Source: Isoetes engelmannii
Lineage: Eukaryota > Streptophyta > Lycopodiopsida > Isoetales > Isoetaceae
Direction of reading: 5' to 3'
DNA: 20,990 nucleotides
Assembly (NCBI GenBank): GCA_011763485.2
Contig: JAANSK020274825.1
Location: 1-20,990, forward strand
The notes under the pieces are model-generated. The model saw only the letters and a program-made list of their open reading frames with translations, was not told the origin of the DNA and did no database searches. Position numbers and translations under genes: made by a program. Below are positions 9,174 to 19,663 of this stretch, piece by piece. Position 1 is the first letter of the stretch. Every line of letters starts with the position of its first letter.

Positions 9174-9760
9174 AGTGTAAGGAACTCAAATGCTGGCTTC
9201 GACCTTGACGCCCACATGTGGCCACACAGTACCACGCTTTCCTCAAAGGTAAGAAAGCCAAGTACATTATGGTGCATCAGAGAAAAATGTTCTATCTCAT
9301 GGTCATCACAGGACCCCTTCTGGGCAAGGGGTACTAAGAAAGCCTATGCAGTCTACAGGGAGTCATTGTCGAGCAATGGGTGCAATACTTGTAGTAGCTC
9401 CATGATCCTCTAGGGGCTCGAGTAGCAATACCCCCGCAGATTGGCACGGCGTTGACACCACCAAGTGTAAGAAACTCAAATGTTTGCTTCGACATGTCAC
9501 AGATTCCGCTTTACGCCCACACAATACCACACTTTCCTCAAAGATAAGAAAGCCAGGTACGTTATAGTGCATCAGAGGAAAATGTTATATCTCCTGGATC
9601 ATCATCCCAGGGCCTTCTGGGTGAAGGGTACTAAGAAAGCCTAATGCAGCCTACAGGGAGTCATTGTTGAGCAATGGGTGCAATACTTGCAGCTGCTTTA
9701 TGATCCTCTAGGGGCTCGAGCAGCAATACACCGGTAGATTGGTACGACGTTGGAATCACA
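9174..9760. repeat. Tandem duplication, about 290-bp unit x 2
   Basis: The first unit starts at AGTGTAAGGAACTCAAATG (9174), the second at AGTGTAAGAAACTCAAATG (9464). They run in parallel through 'cgcccaca', 'cctcaaag.taagaaagcca', 'tgcatcaga', 'gggtactaagaaagcct', 'gagcaatgggtgcaatactt' and 'gatcctctaggggctcgag' to about 9760. The second unit is a few bases longer because of small indels. The duplicated part is the LINE linker between endonuclease and RT. The copies are visibly diverged, so the duplication is old. Confidence 0.9.
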
Positions 9761-11080
9761 AAGACCGAGGTCATCCAGGGCTTACAACATCTTGCCAATG
9801 AGAAGGCAGCAGACTTGCACGGCATGCAGCTAGAGTTGCTCAAATGGGCAGGGCCGCCAATAGTACCAATTCTAATCACATTGTTCAATAAGGTGTTACA
9901 TGAAGGGTTCCCTCCCTTGTGGACCACTAGCAGGGTTGTTCCCATCTATAAAGCATGTCATGCTTTATAGATTCACACTGCTCAACCAATTACAAAACAA
10001 TCATGGTCAGTTCATTGTTGGCAAAACTATTGCCCGGCATTCTCGAACAATAGTTGACAAGGTGGGCGGAGGCGGTAGAGGTGCGGGACCCCACACATGC
10101 ATGATTCAAGCCCCGACACTCAACCATTCATCATACGTTTACTCTGCGAACATTGGTTGAAGATAGAAGGAATCGCTGGCCAGACTTGTATTGCTGCTTC
10201 GTCGACTTTCCCAAGGCTTTTGACATTGTGCCTCGTCAAAAAGTTATGGGAAAGATTGTGTCAGTTGGAGGTCCCTATGGATCTGCAAAATGCGAGATAC
10301 AGATGAGACATGCTCAGGCCGACTGGTATTGTCAGACACACCATTGACCAGTAGTATTGGGGTCCATCGGGGATGCCCCCTCACCAACACTACTTGGTCT
10401 TTATATTGATCAGTTCAAAAGCTGGCTTGCAGAGAATAGAGGCGGCAGGGCAGGACTTCTGCATCAGATCACCAGGCAGCTCATATATGCTGATAGTGTC
10501 GACCTCTTAGCTTACATCCCGGAGGACATGCAACGCCTTCTGTTATGCGCTGGACACTTTTTGCTAGGCCACTAACATGTGCATCAATCTAACCAAGACT
10601 AAGGTGCTGCTCGTCTCGTCCTCACGTCATCCAAAGCCTCCCTCATTTATTTATCATGGAAAAAATGTGGAGGTAACACCCACCTTTATTTGGGAATGGA
10701 GCTTCCTTCTACCATGTGCTGGGATGCTTCCATCTGGTATGAGTGACAACGTATTGAAAGGCACTATATGGAATCCAGAACAAAAGTCACAAAGTAGAGC
10801 TACATGACTGGGCCCATCAGTCACACTTATTCGGGTCTTGATGAGCCCCTTCTTAAGGGATCAAATTATGGTGCCCAGCAGTATCCCCTTTCCACATGCA
10901 ATGACTTGGAGCAGCTGCAGAAAATGTTTCTCACTCAGGTACTTGGGGTTAAATCCACAATTCTATATCAGATTCTTTTGCCGGCATTAGGGTGGATTTG
11001 GATAACAGCCATTCCACGTCATATTTCTTATTCTCCTCCCCAATGCCATGTAGGATGCCTATCCTTCATAATTATAGATT
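9760..11080 (+). pseudogene. LINE reverse-transcriptase domain, broken
   Basis: In order and across changing frames: TEVIQGLQHLANEKAADLHG and WAGPPIVPILITLFNKVLH (9765-9910), the approach to the RT domain; NYKTIMVSSLLAKLLPGILEQ-like sequence (about 9985); FTLRTLVEDRRNRWPDLYCC then FVDFPKAFDIVPR (10138-10230), the RT block with the first catalytic Asp; SPTLLGLYIDQFKSWLAENR (10380-10440); LIYADSVDLLA (about 10480), where the YADD box has become YADS; and NLTKTKVLLVSSS (10585). Past that, LEQLQKMFLTQVLGVKST (10910) is the post-RT region. The Asp-to-Ser change and the stops make it non-functional. Confidence 0.85.
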
Positions 11081-11129
11081 ATTATGGTTTCTGAGGGATC
11101 GCGCATTTATTATCCCATTTTTGCCTTCT

Positions 11130-11152
11130 AAAAAAAAAAAAAAAAAAAAAAA
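11130..11152 (+). other. Poly(A) run of 23
   Basis: Twenty-three consecutive A at the end of the plus-strand LINE sequence. This suits the A-tail left by target-primed reverse transcription. I could not pair flanking target-site duplications. Confidence 0.6.
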
Positions 11153-11199
11153 GGAATATTTATGACATTAAACCACTGCGGCTAATGATGATGGTTTAC

Positions 11200-11830
11200 T
11201 GACATTCACGAGGCAGAGGAAGATGAATATAGAAAATTGGTGGTTGATGTTGAGCAAGATGGCGCTGTGATATCCATTCCTCATTGGGAATGAAACAAGC
11301 TTGAGATGCCCTATCGGACTTGTTTTCATGCATACCAGTGAATGCATCTTAAAGAAGAAGATGCAAAGGGGTCTGTGGAAGTCTCTAACAAAATCATTAA
11401 GGCTCATATAGATGCACTCAGTACATGCAACTCCTAGGGCGCATACACTTGGTTTTTTTAGAAATGGGATAATTTAGGCATATGATAGAGAAATCTCATA
11501 AACAGCCAAGATAGAATTTTTCATAAAAGCATTGAAAGGGGTGGAGGAAGAATAGCCACCAATCCTCTTAGATATATGACTCAATGGTTCTCTCAACCAA
11601 GATTTATTGTTAACAACGATACCAGAAAAAATTATTGTGTTGAAGAGGAAGAGATAATTGGAATAGCATTGATCAAAGAAGTATCCCTTTAGGAGAGAGG
11701 AAAGGTCCGTAAAGATGCTACTAAATAACATTATACTTTGCAATGCAAAGGGTTCATACATTTATGAAGTACAAAAGTTACTGTAGTTTGCACAGCAGAT
11801 TCCTTTAAGGAATCATTACTACCTTAAGTA
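11200..11830 (+). pseudogene. Unrecognised coding-like sequence with stops
   Basis: From 11203 one frame reads DIHEAEEDEYRKLVVDVEQD then GAVISIPHWE, a stop, MPYRTCFHAYQ, a stop, MHLKEEDAKGSVEVSNKIIK and AHIDALSTCNS. From 11540 another frame reads GGRIATNPLRYMTQWFSQPR, FIVNNDTRKNYCVEEEEIIG and IALIKEVSL, a stop, then more (KVTVVCTADSFKESLLP). The composition is far more protein-like than chance in this AT content, with isolated stops, as in a young pseudogene or gene fragment. I do not recognise the protein. Whether the two parts belong together is not known. The stretch lies directly after the poly(A) of the LINE. Confidence 0.35.
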
Positions 11831-12052
11831 ATAGAAAAAACAAGTCTTGAAACTATTTAAGTGATTAGAAAACTCTTTGACTTGTTATCCATTACGTTAG
11901 AAATTGTTTTTTTACAGTTTTTTTTGTTGTGAAAAAGGTTCAAATAAAAAAAGAAGTTCGTTTTTGGATGGATCATTGCTTTTTTATGGATATTTTCTCC
12001 AAACTGTTGTCATAATATCTAAACAATAAAAGTAGAAAAGAAAGGTGATACA

Positions 12053-12548
12053 ATAGCCGAGGAACTCGACATTATCCTGCTCGAACTGACACTTCTCCAG
12101 CTTGGCATAAAGTCCATGTTCTCGCATCTTCTGACGGATCTTTCAGACATGTTCTTCATGCTATTCTTGGGTCTTCGAATAGATCAGAGTATCATCCAAA
12201 TATATAATAACGAAAAGATCTAAAAACTCTCGAAAAACATCGTTAGCCATGTGCTGGAAAACTTTTGGGACATTGGTAAGGCCAAAGGGCATGACAGTGT
12301 ATTCAAAATGCCCATACCGAGTTCAAAAGGCGGTCTTTCACTCGTCACCTTCCCTGATCCGAATAAGATTATACGCACTTTGAAGATCAATCTTGATGAA
12401 GTATCGTGCGCCTTGAGGCCGCTTAAGTAATTTTGGGATCAGAGGGAGAGGATACCGATTGCGCATAGTAGTCTTTTTGAGGCCGCGGTAATCCACAACC
12501 AACCGCAAAGTACAATCCTTCTTGGAGACAAAGAAGATGAGGTCCCTG
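12053..12548 (-). pseudogene. Ty3/gypsy reverse-transcriptase fragment
   Basis: The minus strand reads in one frame [49 protein letters not shown], then [51 protein letters not shown] and KLEKCQFEQDNVEFLGY. This is the standard order of Ty3/gypsy RT motifs, including the first catalytic Asp (KIDL) and the YLDD box. Four in-frame stops interrupt about 165 residues, so it is dead. Neither protease, RNase H nor integrase is visible next to it. It is therefore a fragment and not a whole element. Confidence 0.85.
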
Positions 12549-12633
12549 CAGGTAACTGATTTGCTACTAATGCATTTGGTTTGTGCAATTGTATCAAATT
12601 TTTGCTATACATTATAGTAGCCTTTCAAAAGAT

Positions 12634-12660
<27 letters not shown>
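12634..12660 (+). repeat. Poly(A) run of 27
   Basis: Twenty-seven consecutive A preceded by 'caaaagat'. It could be the tail of a retroposed sequence or a plain homopolymer. Nothing identifiable lies directly upstream on the plus strand. Confidence 0.5.
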
Positions 12661-12664
<4 letters not shown>

Positions 12665-13369
12665 GAATCAGAAAGAGGGGTGGAAACAATTGGGTCAATT
12701 GGTTTTATGTTGAATTTAATTCTTGCTCTTGTTTTTTCTTTTGATGGCAATTTCCAAGCCGAAAAGGGCAATTTGAGTGGAACCCAATACCTTGCTTTTT
12801 CACTTCGCTCACTACTAAACGAGAACCTTCATGTGGGAAAACTCAATGGTCACACATACAAGTTGCAGCTGCATCTAACATTTCCTTTTTTGCAAATCGG
12901 TAGAAAACTTCAAATCAGCTTCAAATCAGCATACTACAAGCGCCTCGCAATGGTTCAATTCGGCCGCTAGCATGTACCCTTATCGATAAAAGCATGTTAC
13001 CTGGTATCATATGGGGAGCTATGAACAAAAAAGTTATTACTGCTTGTTTATACAAAATAATGTGTATGTATGCATTTGATTTCAAAAGTTCACAGCAAGA
13101 TTTTCACTCTCCATTTGTCCGTCAATATTGACATCAATTAATTTTACAGAGAAATTTACATTGGTATTATTGGCTGAAATGCCAATAGAAATGGGCACTA
13201 TGTACAAATATTAGTTCTGGTACTATAACAAGCTTAGACTATGAGGCCACAAGCTATAGTAAATAAGGGGTCTGGCTGAGTGAGACGGCCATGAGATATG
13301 GCACAATTTAAGATTGGTCTTTGTCCAAACCCCCAGAAAATAATGAATCAATCAATGTTCTTTCCTGCT
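12661..13369. other. Intergenic and 3'-flanking region of the UGP3 gene
   Basis: No gene seen. The part nearest 13369 must include the 3' untranslated region of the minus-strand UGP3 gene. I cannot fix a polyadenylation site. An open frame crossing the poly(A) run into this region encodes a lysine run and no recognisable domain. Confidence 0.5.
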
Positions 13370-16300
13370 TCACTGAGGTAATGAAGTACACTGAACAATG
13401 TCACGAGGGGTATCTATCATTCTTAAATGTACATGACCTTCCTCCTTCAGCTTGTAATTCCAATGCCAAGAACCAGGGTCTTCTTTAAGCATCGGAAGTG
13501 GCTTTAAAGTGCATGACAAGCCTGTAGAAACAGTTACATGAGCCACAGATCATTAAAAGACATGTAAGAATGTCAAATAAGTTCCAATTTGTCAACCTGA
13601 AGAAGAACCAGTTACACGCATGATGTGTCCATCTGGTACCTCAAAGACATAGGGACCCTACCAAACCCAGAACAAAGATGAAGCATAAAACATTTCCGTT
13701 TATTTAAAAGTACATCAATGCATCATGAAGCAGTCTAAGTACCTTTAACTCCACATCATAGGCTTCAAACTCTGCATTTCCGTTCAATTTTACTTGCAAC
13801 AATTCCTGCCGATCAACCTTATGCTGCCAGTATATATTACTTGAAGAACTCCAGTCAACTCCTTTGTTGAAGATTTTCACGTTCTTAAGCTTACATTTTC
13901 CACACCTTTTCAAGGACAAAGAATAGAACTTAGAAGGAAGCATTTGGTCATACAGTTTAGATCAACAAAGCTAATAACATTCGTCGCTCTTCTGTTCTTA
14001 TCTTCGAATACTTGCGCTCACAATCTGCTGACATTTTTTTATTTTCCATTTCCATTTACCAACAACCAACCTCTTATTTTGAGTGATTTCAGGTGTAATT
14101 ATGCATGTTTACCTTCTGCCATATGTCAGAATCTCACTGTTTGGTGGTAAGCAACCCATAATATTCTGGGCTTGTATCAACAAGCTTCCATCAACCTAAA
14201 TTGAGTACATATCAAAGCATGCTGAGGAATAATAATAGGAATCTAAGCTCATAAAAACACGTACTGCAACATCCTCCCATGAAAACTCGGAAATTTCAAG
14301 TTGCACTTCTGATCCTTTAGCAATGGAACCTCCACGAATCTGCAGAGCATTTAAAATCCTTAGATACAATATGCAGTCCGCATATCCATAGCTGCAAATT
14401 CCATTCTAAATGTTCAACAAGAAATACAAATTTTGAGCATTTCTTAGAGCTCACATTCTGCTAGTCATTCATTTCCTCTTTACAGCAGAAGGGCTCATGT
14501 GTGAGTGTCTATCTAAAGCAAGTTTATGACAACATAGAGTAAAAAACACAGTTTTGGAACTCTAGACTAGTACCTTTTGTCGAATAATATCCCAAAGTGG
14601 TCCCATGGCAGGATGGAACAGAATAATAAATGGTGGACCAGAATCAACATAGCTGTGATTCCCTTCCATCTGCCAAAGAAGGTGTTAAAGCTCTGGACAA
14701 AAGAGGTTAAAGATCTTGACAAAAGATGTAAAGATACGGACTATCCGATGTGAATTTCTTAACTTAACCAAATCAAATTACCTTGGGAAGATGGACTCCA
14801 CAAGATATGAAGAGATCAAAGGCATTCCGCATAAGGTCCAAAAACGATCCATCCGGTGTCTAAGAAAGACAACAGAATATGATATAAAATGACAGAAATA
14901 GAGCACTGCCCTAAAGCTCACAAAGAAATTCATTGGCATGAGCAGTGTCCTAAATGTAGGCACGTTAACTAATAGCCCATGACTCAACAAAAATAATGCC
15001 AGCTTTTTTCCATGACTGTTAAGATATCTAATCACACTATAGCTAAATGCAATATTATCAAACCCTCAAACCTACCATGTCTTAGGTGATTGTTAACATA
15101 TCTATTAAACAAAAATCAAGTGCAACACCATAAAACACACTGTATATAAATAATGACCTGGTGAAGGGAAAGCTCATGTAGCTTTCTTCGCCTCTTCGCA
15201 GAAGAAGTTACTTTGCGCCTCTCATTGTAAATAATAAATGTATCCAACTCTTCTATATATAAACCAAACAAACTAGTTAAACAGTCCAAACATTTCTTAT
15301 CTCTAAAATGCCTACAACTCGCATGCAGGAAGAAACATAAAGTTCAAGAAGTTGGCCTTACCATGTTGCCCAGACATCAATCGACGAGGATATTCATTAC
15401 AAAGCGAATTTGCAATACTTTGCATGGTGCATTCAACCCTTCCTGCATATACGCTGCCAAAATATGTTAATACACTTCCATAACCGAAAAGTTTTTTTCC
15501 CACCTGTCATACCTGTGCTTGATACCAGAATGATCAGTATAAACAACGGGCTTATTCAGGTTCATGATCATCCCAGGTAGGGACGCAGACCCACCATTTG
15601 CTATGACCCTTTCCACTGATTTTAAATCTACAAACAGAACATTTGTGTTTGCCGGAAACTGGGCCTGTACACTGGAACCAGATAAGTAAACCTAGAATTA
15701 ATCTGGAGTTTATAAAGATTTAAGCGTAACTCAGAATCAGACACATCTATTTAATGATTTATCTCGCAATGCCATTGACCACCCACCCATTTGGAGAGGA
15801 GGGAATATCTGGAATGCCCAACTTTTCAAGTTCGGTATACTCGATGCAGGTGACACCATATTTCCAAAGCCCATCAGCTGTTTTCGTCTCCACTAAAACA
15901 TTCACGCCTTCAGCTGCCCCAACATTTCTTTGACAAGATGCAAAACCAAATTTCTGCACAATCAGGCAGCTTAATGAACTTCTAGTTACATTTGAAATAC
16001 AAAACTTCCAAATTTGGAACAGTTGACAGCTTCCATGTTTGCTATGGAAACAGCCAACAGAATTGCACATGCGCATACATGACTAATTACCTTTCTGTAA
16101 TGACTGCCTACACCTGACAAGGCCAATAAAGTGACATCTGTTGCAGCAACAGGATTGCTGTATAACAACTACATAATCAGCCAAAAAACAAAAGTTGATT
16201 GAGTATAGAAAGAAACGCCATGCCTGATCTGCCGTATAATAGCGGCTTTCCGGCCTTTACTGTAGAGCCACTTAAAGACATTGCGATCGTGTGCAAGCTT

Positions 16301-18207
16301 CCAAATCACCCCATGTCCTCCGGGCTTCAAAACTGGTTTTAATGGTTTTTCAACTAGCCAGTGGCCATTTTCAGCTGCTACTGTTGGTACCAAAGACTGG
16401 AAAAGGTACTCAATGTAAAAACTCTGTTCATGCAACATAGGAGCCAGCAATTGAGATAGCAGACCTGTTCAAAAAAGCAAAAAGATTGTCTGCCTCTTCC
16501 AAACCAGGCATGCCTCTCACAGAGAGCTTGAACCCTACGATTGTTTTGCTTTGCAGGGCTTGTCATTATGGCTATGGGAGTGGTAACTTGTTCCCCATAC
16601 ACCTTGAAGTAGAGAAACTCCCTAGCCTACAGAAAGAAGCACCACCCCCTTCATCAATCTAAACAATGATCTTATTACTTCGACCCCATCCGAACAAGAA
16701 AAATTTCTCCGTGCAGCTAAGGCCCGTTTTCCATCTCCTAGAATTCAAGGTTGAACTAAATTACAGTACCTGCAAATCACGAACATGACTTTCAAGCAAT
16801 GTACGTCCACAATATGGCAACATGGCCACGGGAAGGGCTTCTCTGGTGCAACTATCTTTGAGTCCCAGGCGGTCTCCTGAACCTCCAAGCGGATATATTT
16901 CACACATTTGAGGCAAGCCCTGAAAAGATAAAGGTAAATAATATAAGTCTAGAGTAGTTTGTCTAGGAGGATGCAAATAAATGTAAAATTACCTCAAGAC
17001 CCCAAGCTGCTGCTTTGACTGCAAAGTTACTGGACTTTGATAGGTCTATACCTTCAGGAACTAGAAAATGTTTTTCTCGGTATGGCGATAAATTCTTAGA
17101 ATTGTGAAATACGTGGCTCTCCCTCTCCATTTCAGAGGCTTTCATGAGTTCCAATGCCATGACCTGGTACCTGTTATCGCAATTTAGACTGCAATGTATA
17201 AGACCAAAGCAGGAATGTGCTTATGCTCAACAGATCAAAGGGCCTGTTAATTTGGTAAAATTATATTACAATTCACAACAGAATGTAGAAACCACAAATA
17301 CTACTTACCCAATAATGCCACCAATGCAATCATAAAACTGCTCCAGATCTTCCAGCATGCAGATAAACTTGTTTAAGTTATGTAGTCGATCCTGAGCTTG
17401 GCTGCTGCCAACATCCTTTGGTTTTGTCTCTAATCTGTGATTGTGCTGAAATTTGGTAGAATCATAAATCCTGGTCAATGCATTGCTTGAATGTTCAATG
17501 AAACTGGTGATCATTGTAAAGGCTTCTCTTAAAGCAGAAGTTTTGTTTGCATTTTCAACCACTGGCTCACGAAGAGTGCTACATGACACAATCTCTTCCT
17601 CGAATTCTTCATCATACCAAGCTGAAGAGAAGTCAATCACATGCTCCTGACCAGCAGCCACCAAAGATTTCAAGAGATATATTTCACGATCTCCAAACTT
17701 GTTAAGTGCCAATCTCAACACAGGCTTTCTGAATATGCTCCCAAAGGCAATTTGCACACTTGAATTCCTATCAATGACACGCATTTTCTCCTCTAGGCTT
17801 CCTGAAGCTTGTAGCCTCCTCTGCAATGATCGGAGTTGATCAAGCTCATCATCTAATCTCCATCTTGAGCTGGAATCCTCGCTGAAAATTGACGCCTTTT
17901 CTGGAACAGTTGAAACTGCAACGGGAAGACAGGCAGGGGAAGACCGTTTTTGTGAGCAGAGGTCATCAATTTTGCGATTTGCCAAACATTTGGCATGCTT
18001 AATACCTAGAAACAAATTGGGCAAGGCATTGTTCTTTACCAATGCACCTGCATTTGCTGTACAGAGAGCCTTTCGGCTCTGGTCAATACCATGAAGCATT
18101 GAAGGATTTGCAAAAGCAGAAAACTGTTCTGAGCCTTGGCGCACATTGTATATGGAAACTGCGCCATTGAGCCCGAGACTCGAATGTGTCAAGATATGGC
18201 TTTCCAT
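13370..18207 (-). CDS. UGP3: Chloroplastic UDP-glucose pyrophosphorylase (UGP3), 17 exons
   Basis: Exons, in coding order: 18207-17309, 17170-16993, 16919-16770, 16626-16465, 16396-16224, 16157-16091, 15953-15787, 15671-15513, 15453-15362, 15252-15158, 14859-14782, 14669-14574, 14339-14265, 14195-14113, 13905-13743, 13657-13597, 13521-13370. They sum to 2850 nt (949 residues plus TGA), in phase at every junction. The enzyme makes UDP-glucose from UTP and glucose-1-phosphate in plastids, the first committed step of sulfolipid synthesis (known for Arabidopsis UGP3, about 880 residues). Seen here: the nucleotide-binding loop LGGSGDRLGL (370-379), AMLPYCGRTLLE, KPGGHGVIWKL, VAATDVTLLAL, FGFASCQRN, FPANTNVLFVDL, GRVECTMQ, and a C-terminal part with GRRCGKCKLKNV and GNAEFEA. 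The N-terminal 100 residues are poorly conserved and suit a transit peptide. An in-frame TGA 15 bp upstream supports the start. All introns are GT-AG except intron 5 (GC-AG). No damage seen. Confidence 0.93.
16158..16223 (-). other. UGP3 intron 5 with a GC-AG boundary
   Basis: The exon ends CAGATCAG and the intron starts GCATGG; the acceptor is TTATACAG before CAATCCTG. Joining there gives RQISNPVAATD, which keeps the family's 'RQ.SN.VAATDVT' reading. The only nearby GT (in GGCGTTTC) would put the next exon out of frame. GC-AG introns are a known minority class handled by the major spliceosome. Confidence 0.8.
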
Positions 18208-18789
18208 GTAAGCAAAGCCTCAGATTTAACAACAGCATGCAGCCCACATCAAAACTCTTCTAGGGTGGTAAAAGAAATTTTCGATTTCTGGATCATGCAA
18301 GGATTCACTCGGCTCCGACATGACTAACTTGAATTCCAAGCAGAGTGAAGAAATATGAGCTTCTTATAGAATTGAAGGGGGCTACTCGCCGGAGTTAAAT
18401 CTGACCTGGAGGGAGGGCCGTTCCGAAAGGTATGGGGGCACGACAAACGAGCTACAGCTCGAAGAAGTCCAGTTTTTTGGGTCCCGAATTTTTAGTTTGG
18501 AATATCGTTGGATATCCTTGTTGTTCGAAACACATATCCTACGGATTATGCCTGTGGTCTTTATTATACCCTGTCTTCCAATCAAATTTTGTTCTGCGAT
18601 TTTGATCTTGCCACATGGCGCTTGCCAATGCTCAAGATAGGGTGAAAATAGACTTACCTTTGTTACGGGTCGTGGCTGAATCATGACCACTGGAGATTCT
18701 ACTGAATGGAATCACCAACCGTACATCGGCACACCAAGGGTGACCTTATTTTCATCCGGATTGTCAAGATAGCCGGCTCAAGATAGTAG
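18208..18789 (-). promoter_or_regulatory. Probable UGP3 leader and promoter region
   Basis: No coding sequence is recognisable. The part next to the start codon is moderately GC-rich around 18370-18480 (read on the minus strand), as in a 5' leader. A TATA-like TATAATAA lies on the minus strand at 18561-18568. If used, it would place transcription start near 18530 and give a leader of about 320 nt. This is inference from one short match. The copia relic begins upstream at about 18790, so the promoter has at most about 600 bp before transposon sequence. Confidence 0.3.
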
Positions 18790-18884
18790 GCCTTGCCACA
18801 TGCATGAAATTTTTGGGGGCCTCCACCTCAGCAGCCTTCCCAATCTGGCATTGGACGAGAGGCCCTCCCACCTCTATACTCGAT

Positions 18885-19014
18885 CGATCCTACAAACAAT
18901 GGATGTCGTGAGAGGAACATTCCAATTTGCCCTCCGCAGCCAGATGGAGGCGAAGCTTCACTGCCAGATGGGGCGACGATCCTACAAACAATGGAGGTCA
19001 TGAGAGAAAATGTT
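18885..19014. repeat. Direct repeat, about 37-bp units spaced 92 bp
   Basis: CGATCCTACAAACAATGGA at 18885 and 18977 continue as 'tgtcgtgagaggaacatt' and 'ggtcatgagagaaaatgtt'. The repeat covers the possible gag start: the downstream copy encodes MEVMRENV and the upstream copy MDVVRGTF. It looks like a tandem duplication of a 92-bp unit with decayed 3' halves. Confidence 0.75.
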
Positions 19015-19554
19015 CGAGATAAGGAGATGAGGAAATTAAGGATTAGAGAACATGATGACTTGACTGGGTTCTTTGCCAAATTTGATAACCTTGTAGTAGA
19101 TCTTGAAGGAGCTGGTGTGTTTCTAACAGAGCAACAAAAAGTGTTGCATGTGGCAAGACCAGATGGAGGAAATGAGCATCTTGCAACATTAATTCGAAAT
19201 GTTGCCAAGATGATGGAGATTGCAGAAGAGATGATTCGCACTGAGTATGAGCAGAAGGTGGTGTTTGAAGAAGAAGACTCCAAAGAGACATATGTTTTGT
19301 TTGCTGGCAGAGGTAAATATCGAGGAGGTTGAGGAAGTGAAAAGTATATGATTGAGGACCAGGATAAGGAAATAGCGTCATGCTTTCATTGTAATATGCA
19401 GGGTCTTTTGAAAGTGGATTGTCTCAAGCTCAAGGATGTTGAGTTCTTCAACTGTGGAGGTAAGGGACACTTTGCTAACAAGTGCTCAAGCCCGAGGCAA
19501 GTTGGCATAGGAAGAGCTAATAGAGGTGCAGCATGGGCGATAGAAATGCTTTAG
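18991..19554 (+). pseudogene. Copia gag with two damaged zinc knuckles
   Basis: The frame 18991-19332 reads REHDDLTGFFAKFDNLVVDL and EGAGVFLTEQQKVLHV, then TLIRNVAKMMEIAEEMIRTE and YVLFAGRGKYRGG. This is the usual course of copia gag (a helical domain, then a glycine/arginine-rich stretch). A stop follows, then two CCHC-type knuckles: CFHCNMQGLLKVDC, where the histidine is leucine, and FFNCGGKGHFANKC, where the first cysteine is phenylalanine. Each knuckle has lost exactly one metal ligand. The second change could be a single base (TGC to TTC). Confidence 0.75.
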
Positions 19555-19663
19555 GAGACAAGGGAGCACATGTGATAATGCAACAGTCAACTTGGCTCAA
19601 AAGGTTGAGGAAGAACCATAAATTGAAGAAGATGAGAATGCCGAGGTAAGGGAACATTTTCTT

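Larger units (their letters stand above)
6700..11152 (+). mobile_element. Decayed LINE (L1-like), plus strand, with ORF1, endonuclease and RT
   Basis: Segments in the expected order on the plus strand are: an ORF1-like region (about 6781-7778), an apurinic/apyrimidinic-type endonuclease (about 8055-8900), a linker (9120-9760), reverse transcriptase (about 9760-11050) and a run of 23 A at 11130-11152. Every segment carries stops and frameshifts. Two internal tandem duplications (91 bp in the endonuclease, about 290 bp in the linker) add further damage. The zinc-knuckle C-terminus seen in the minus-strand relative is missing: the sequence after 'QVLGVKSTILYQILL' degenerates within about 100 bp of the A-run. 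The exact 5' end is not defined; I place it where minus-strand LINE similarity stops. Confidence 0.75.

Noticed and set aside
8865-9945. Minus-strand open frames repeated at about 9092, 9363 and 9661
   Set aside because: Their mutual similarity comes from the 290-bp tandem duplication in the plus-strand LINE, not from a gene family.
11130-11175. Target-site duplication flanking the plus-strand LINE
   Set aside because: I looked for a copy of GGAATATTTATGAC near the element's likely 5' end (6630-6780) and saw none.
11474-11761. 95-codon minus-strand open frame
   Set aside because: The plus-strand frame over the same bases has better protein texture; the minus frame is probably its shadow.
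12581-12970. 129-codon plus-strand open frame
   Set aside because: It runs through the 27-A homopolymer (a lysine run) and shows no domain; likely chance.
14778-15035. 85-codon minus-strand open frame
   Set aside because: It spans UGP3 exon 11 in the wrong frame plus intron 10; the family-matching frame is a different one.
15312-15503. Open frame starting MGKKLFGYGS upstream of UGP3 exon 9
   Set aside because: The first 15 residues are intron; the acceptor GGCAG before CGTATATG restores the family sequence HSVYAGRVECTMQ and the phase.
18828-19381. Minus-strand open frames of 112 and 151 codons opposite copia gag
   Set aside because: Shadows of the plus-strand gag frame; serine/leucine-rich with no domain.
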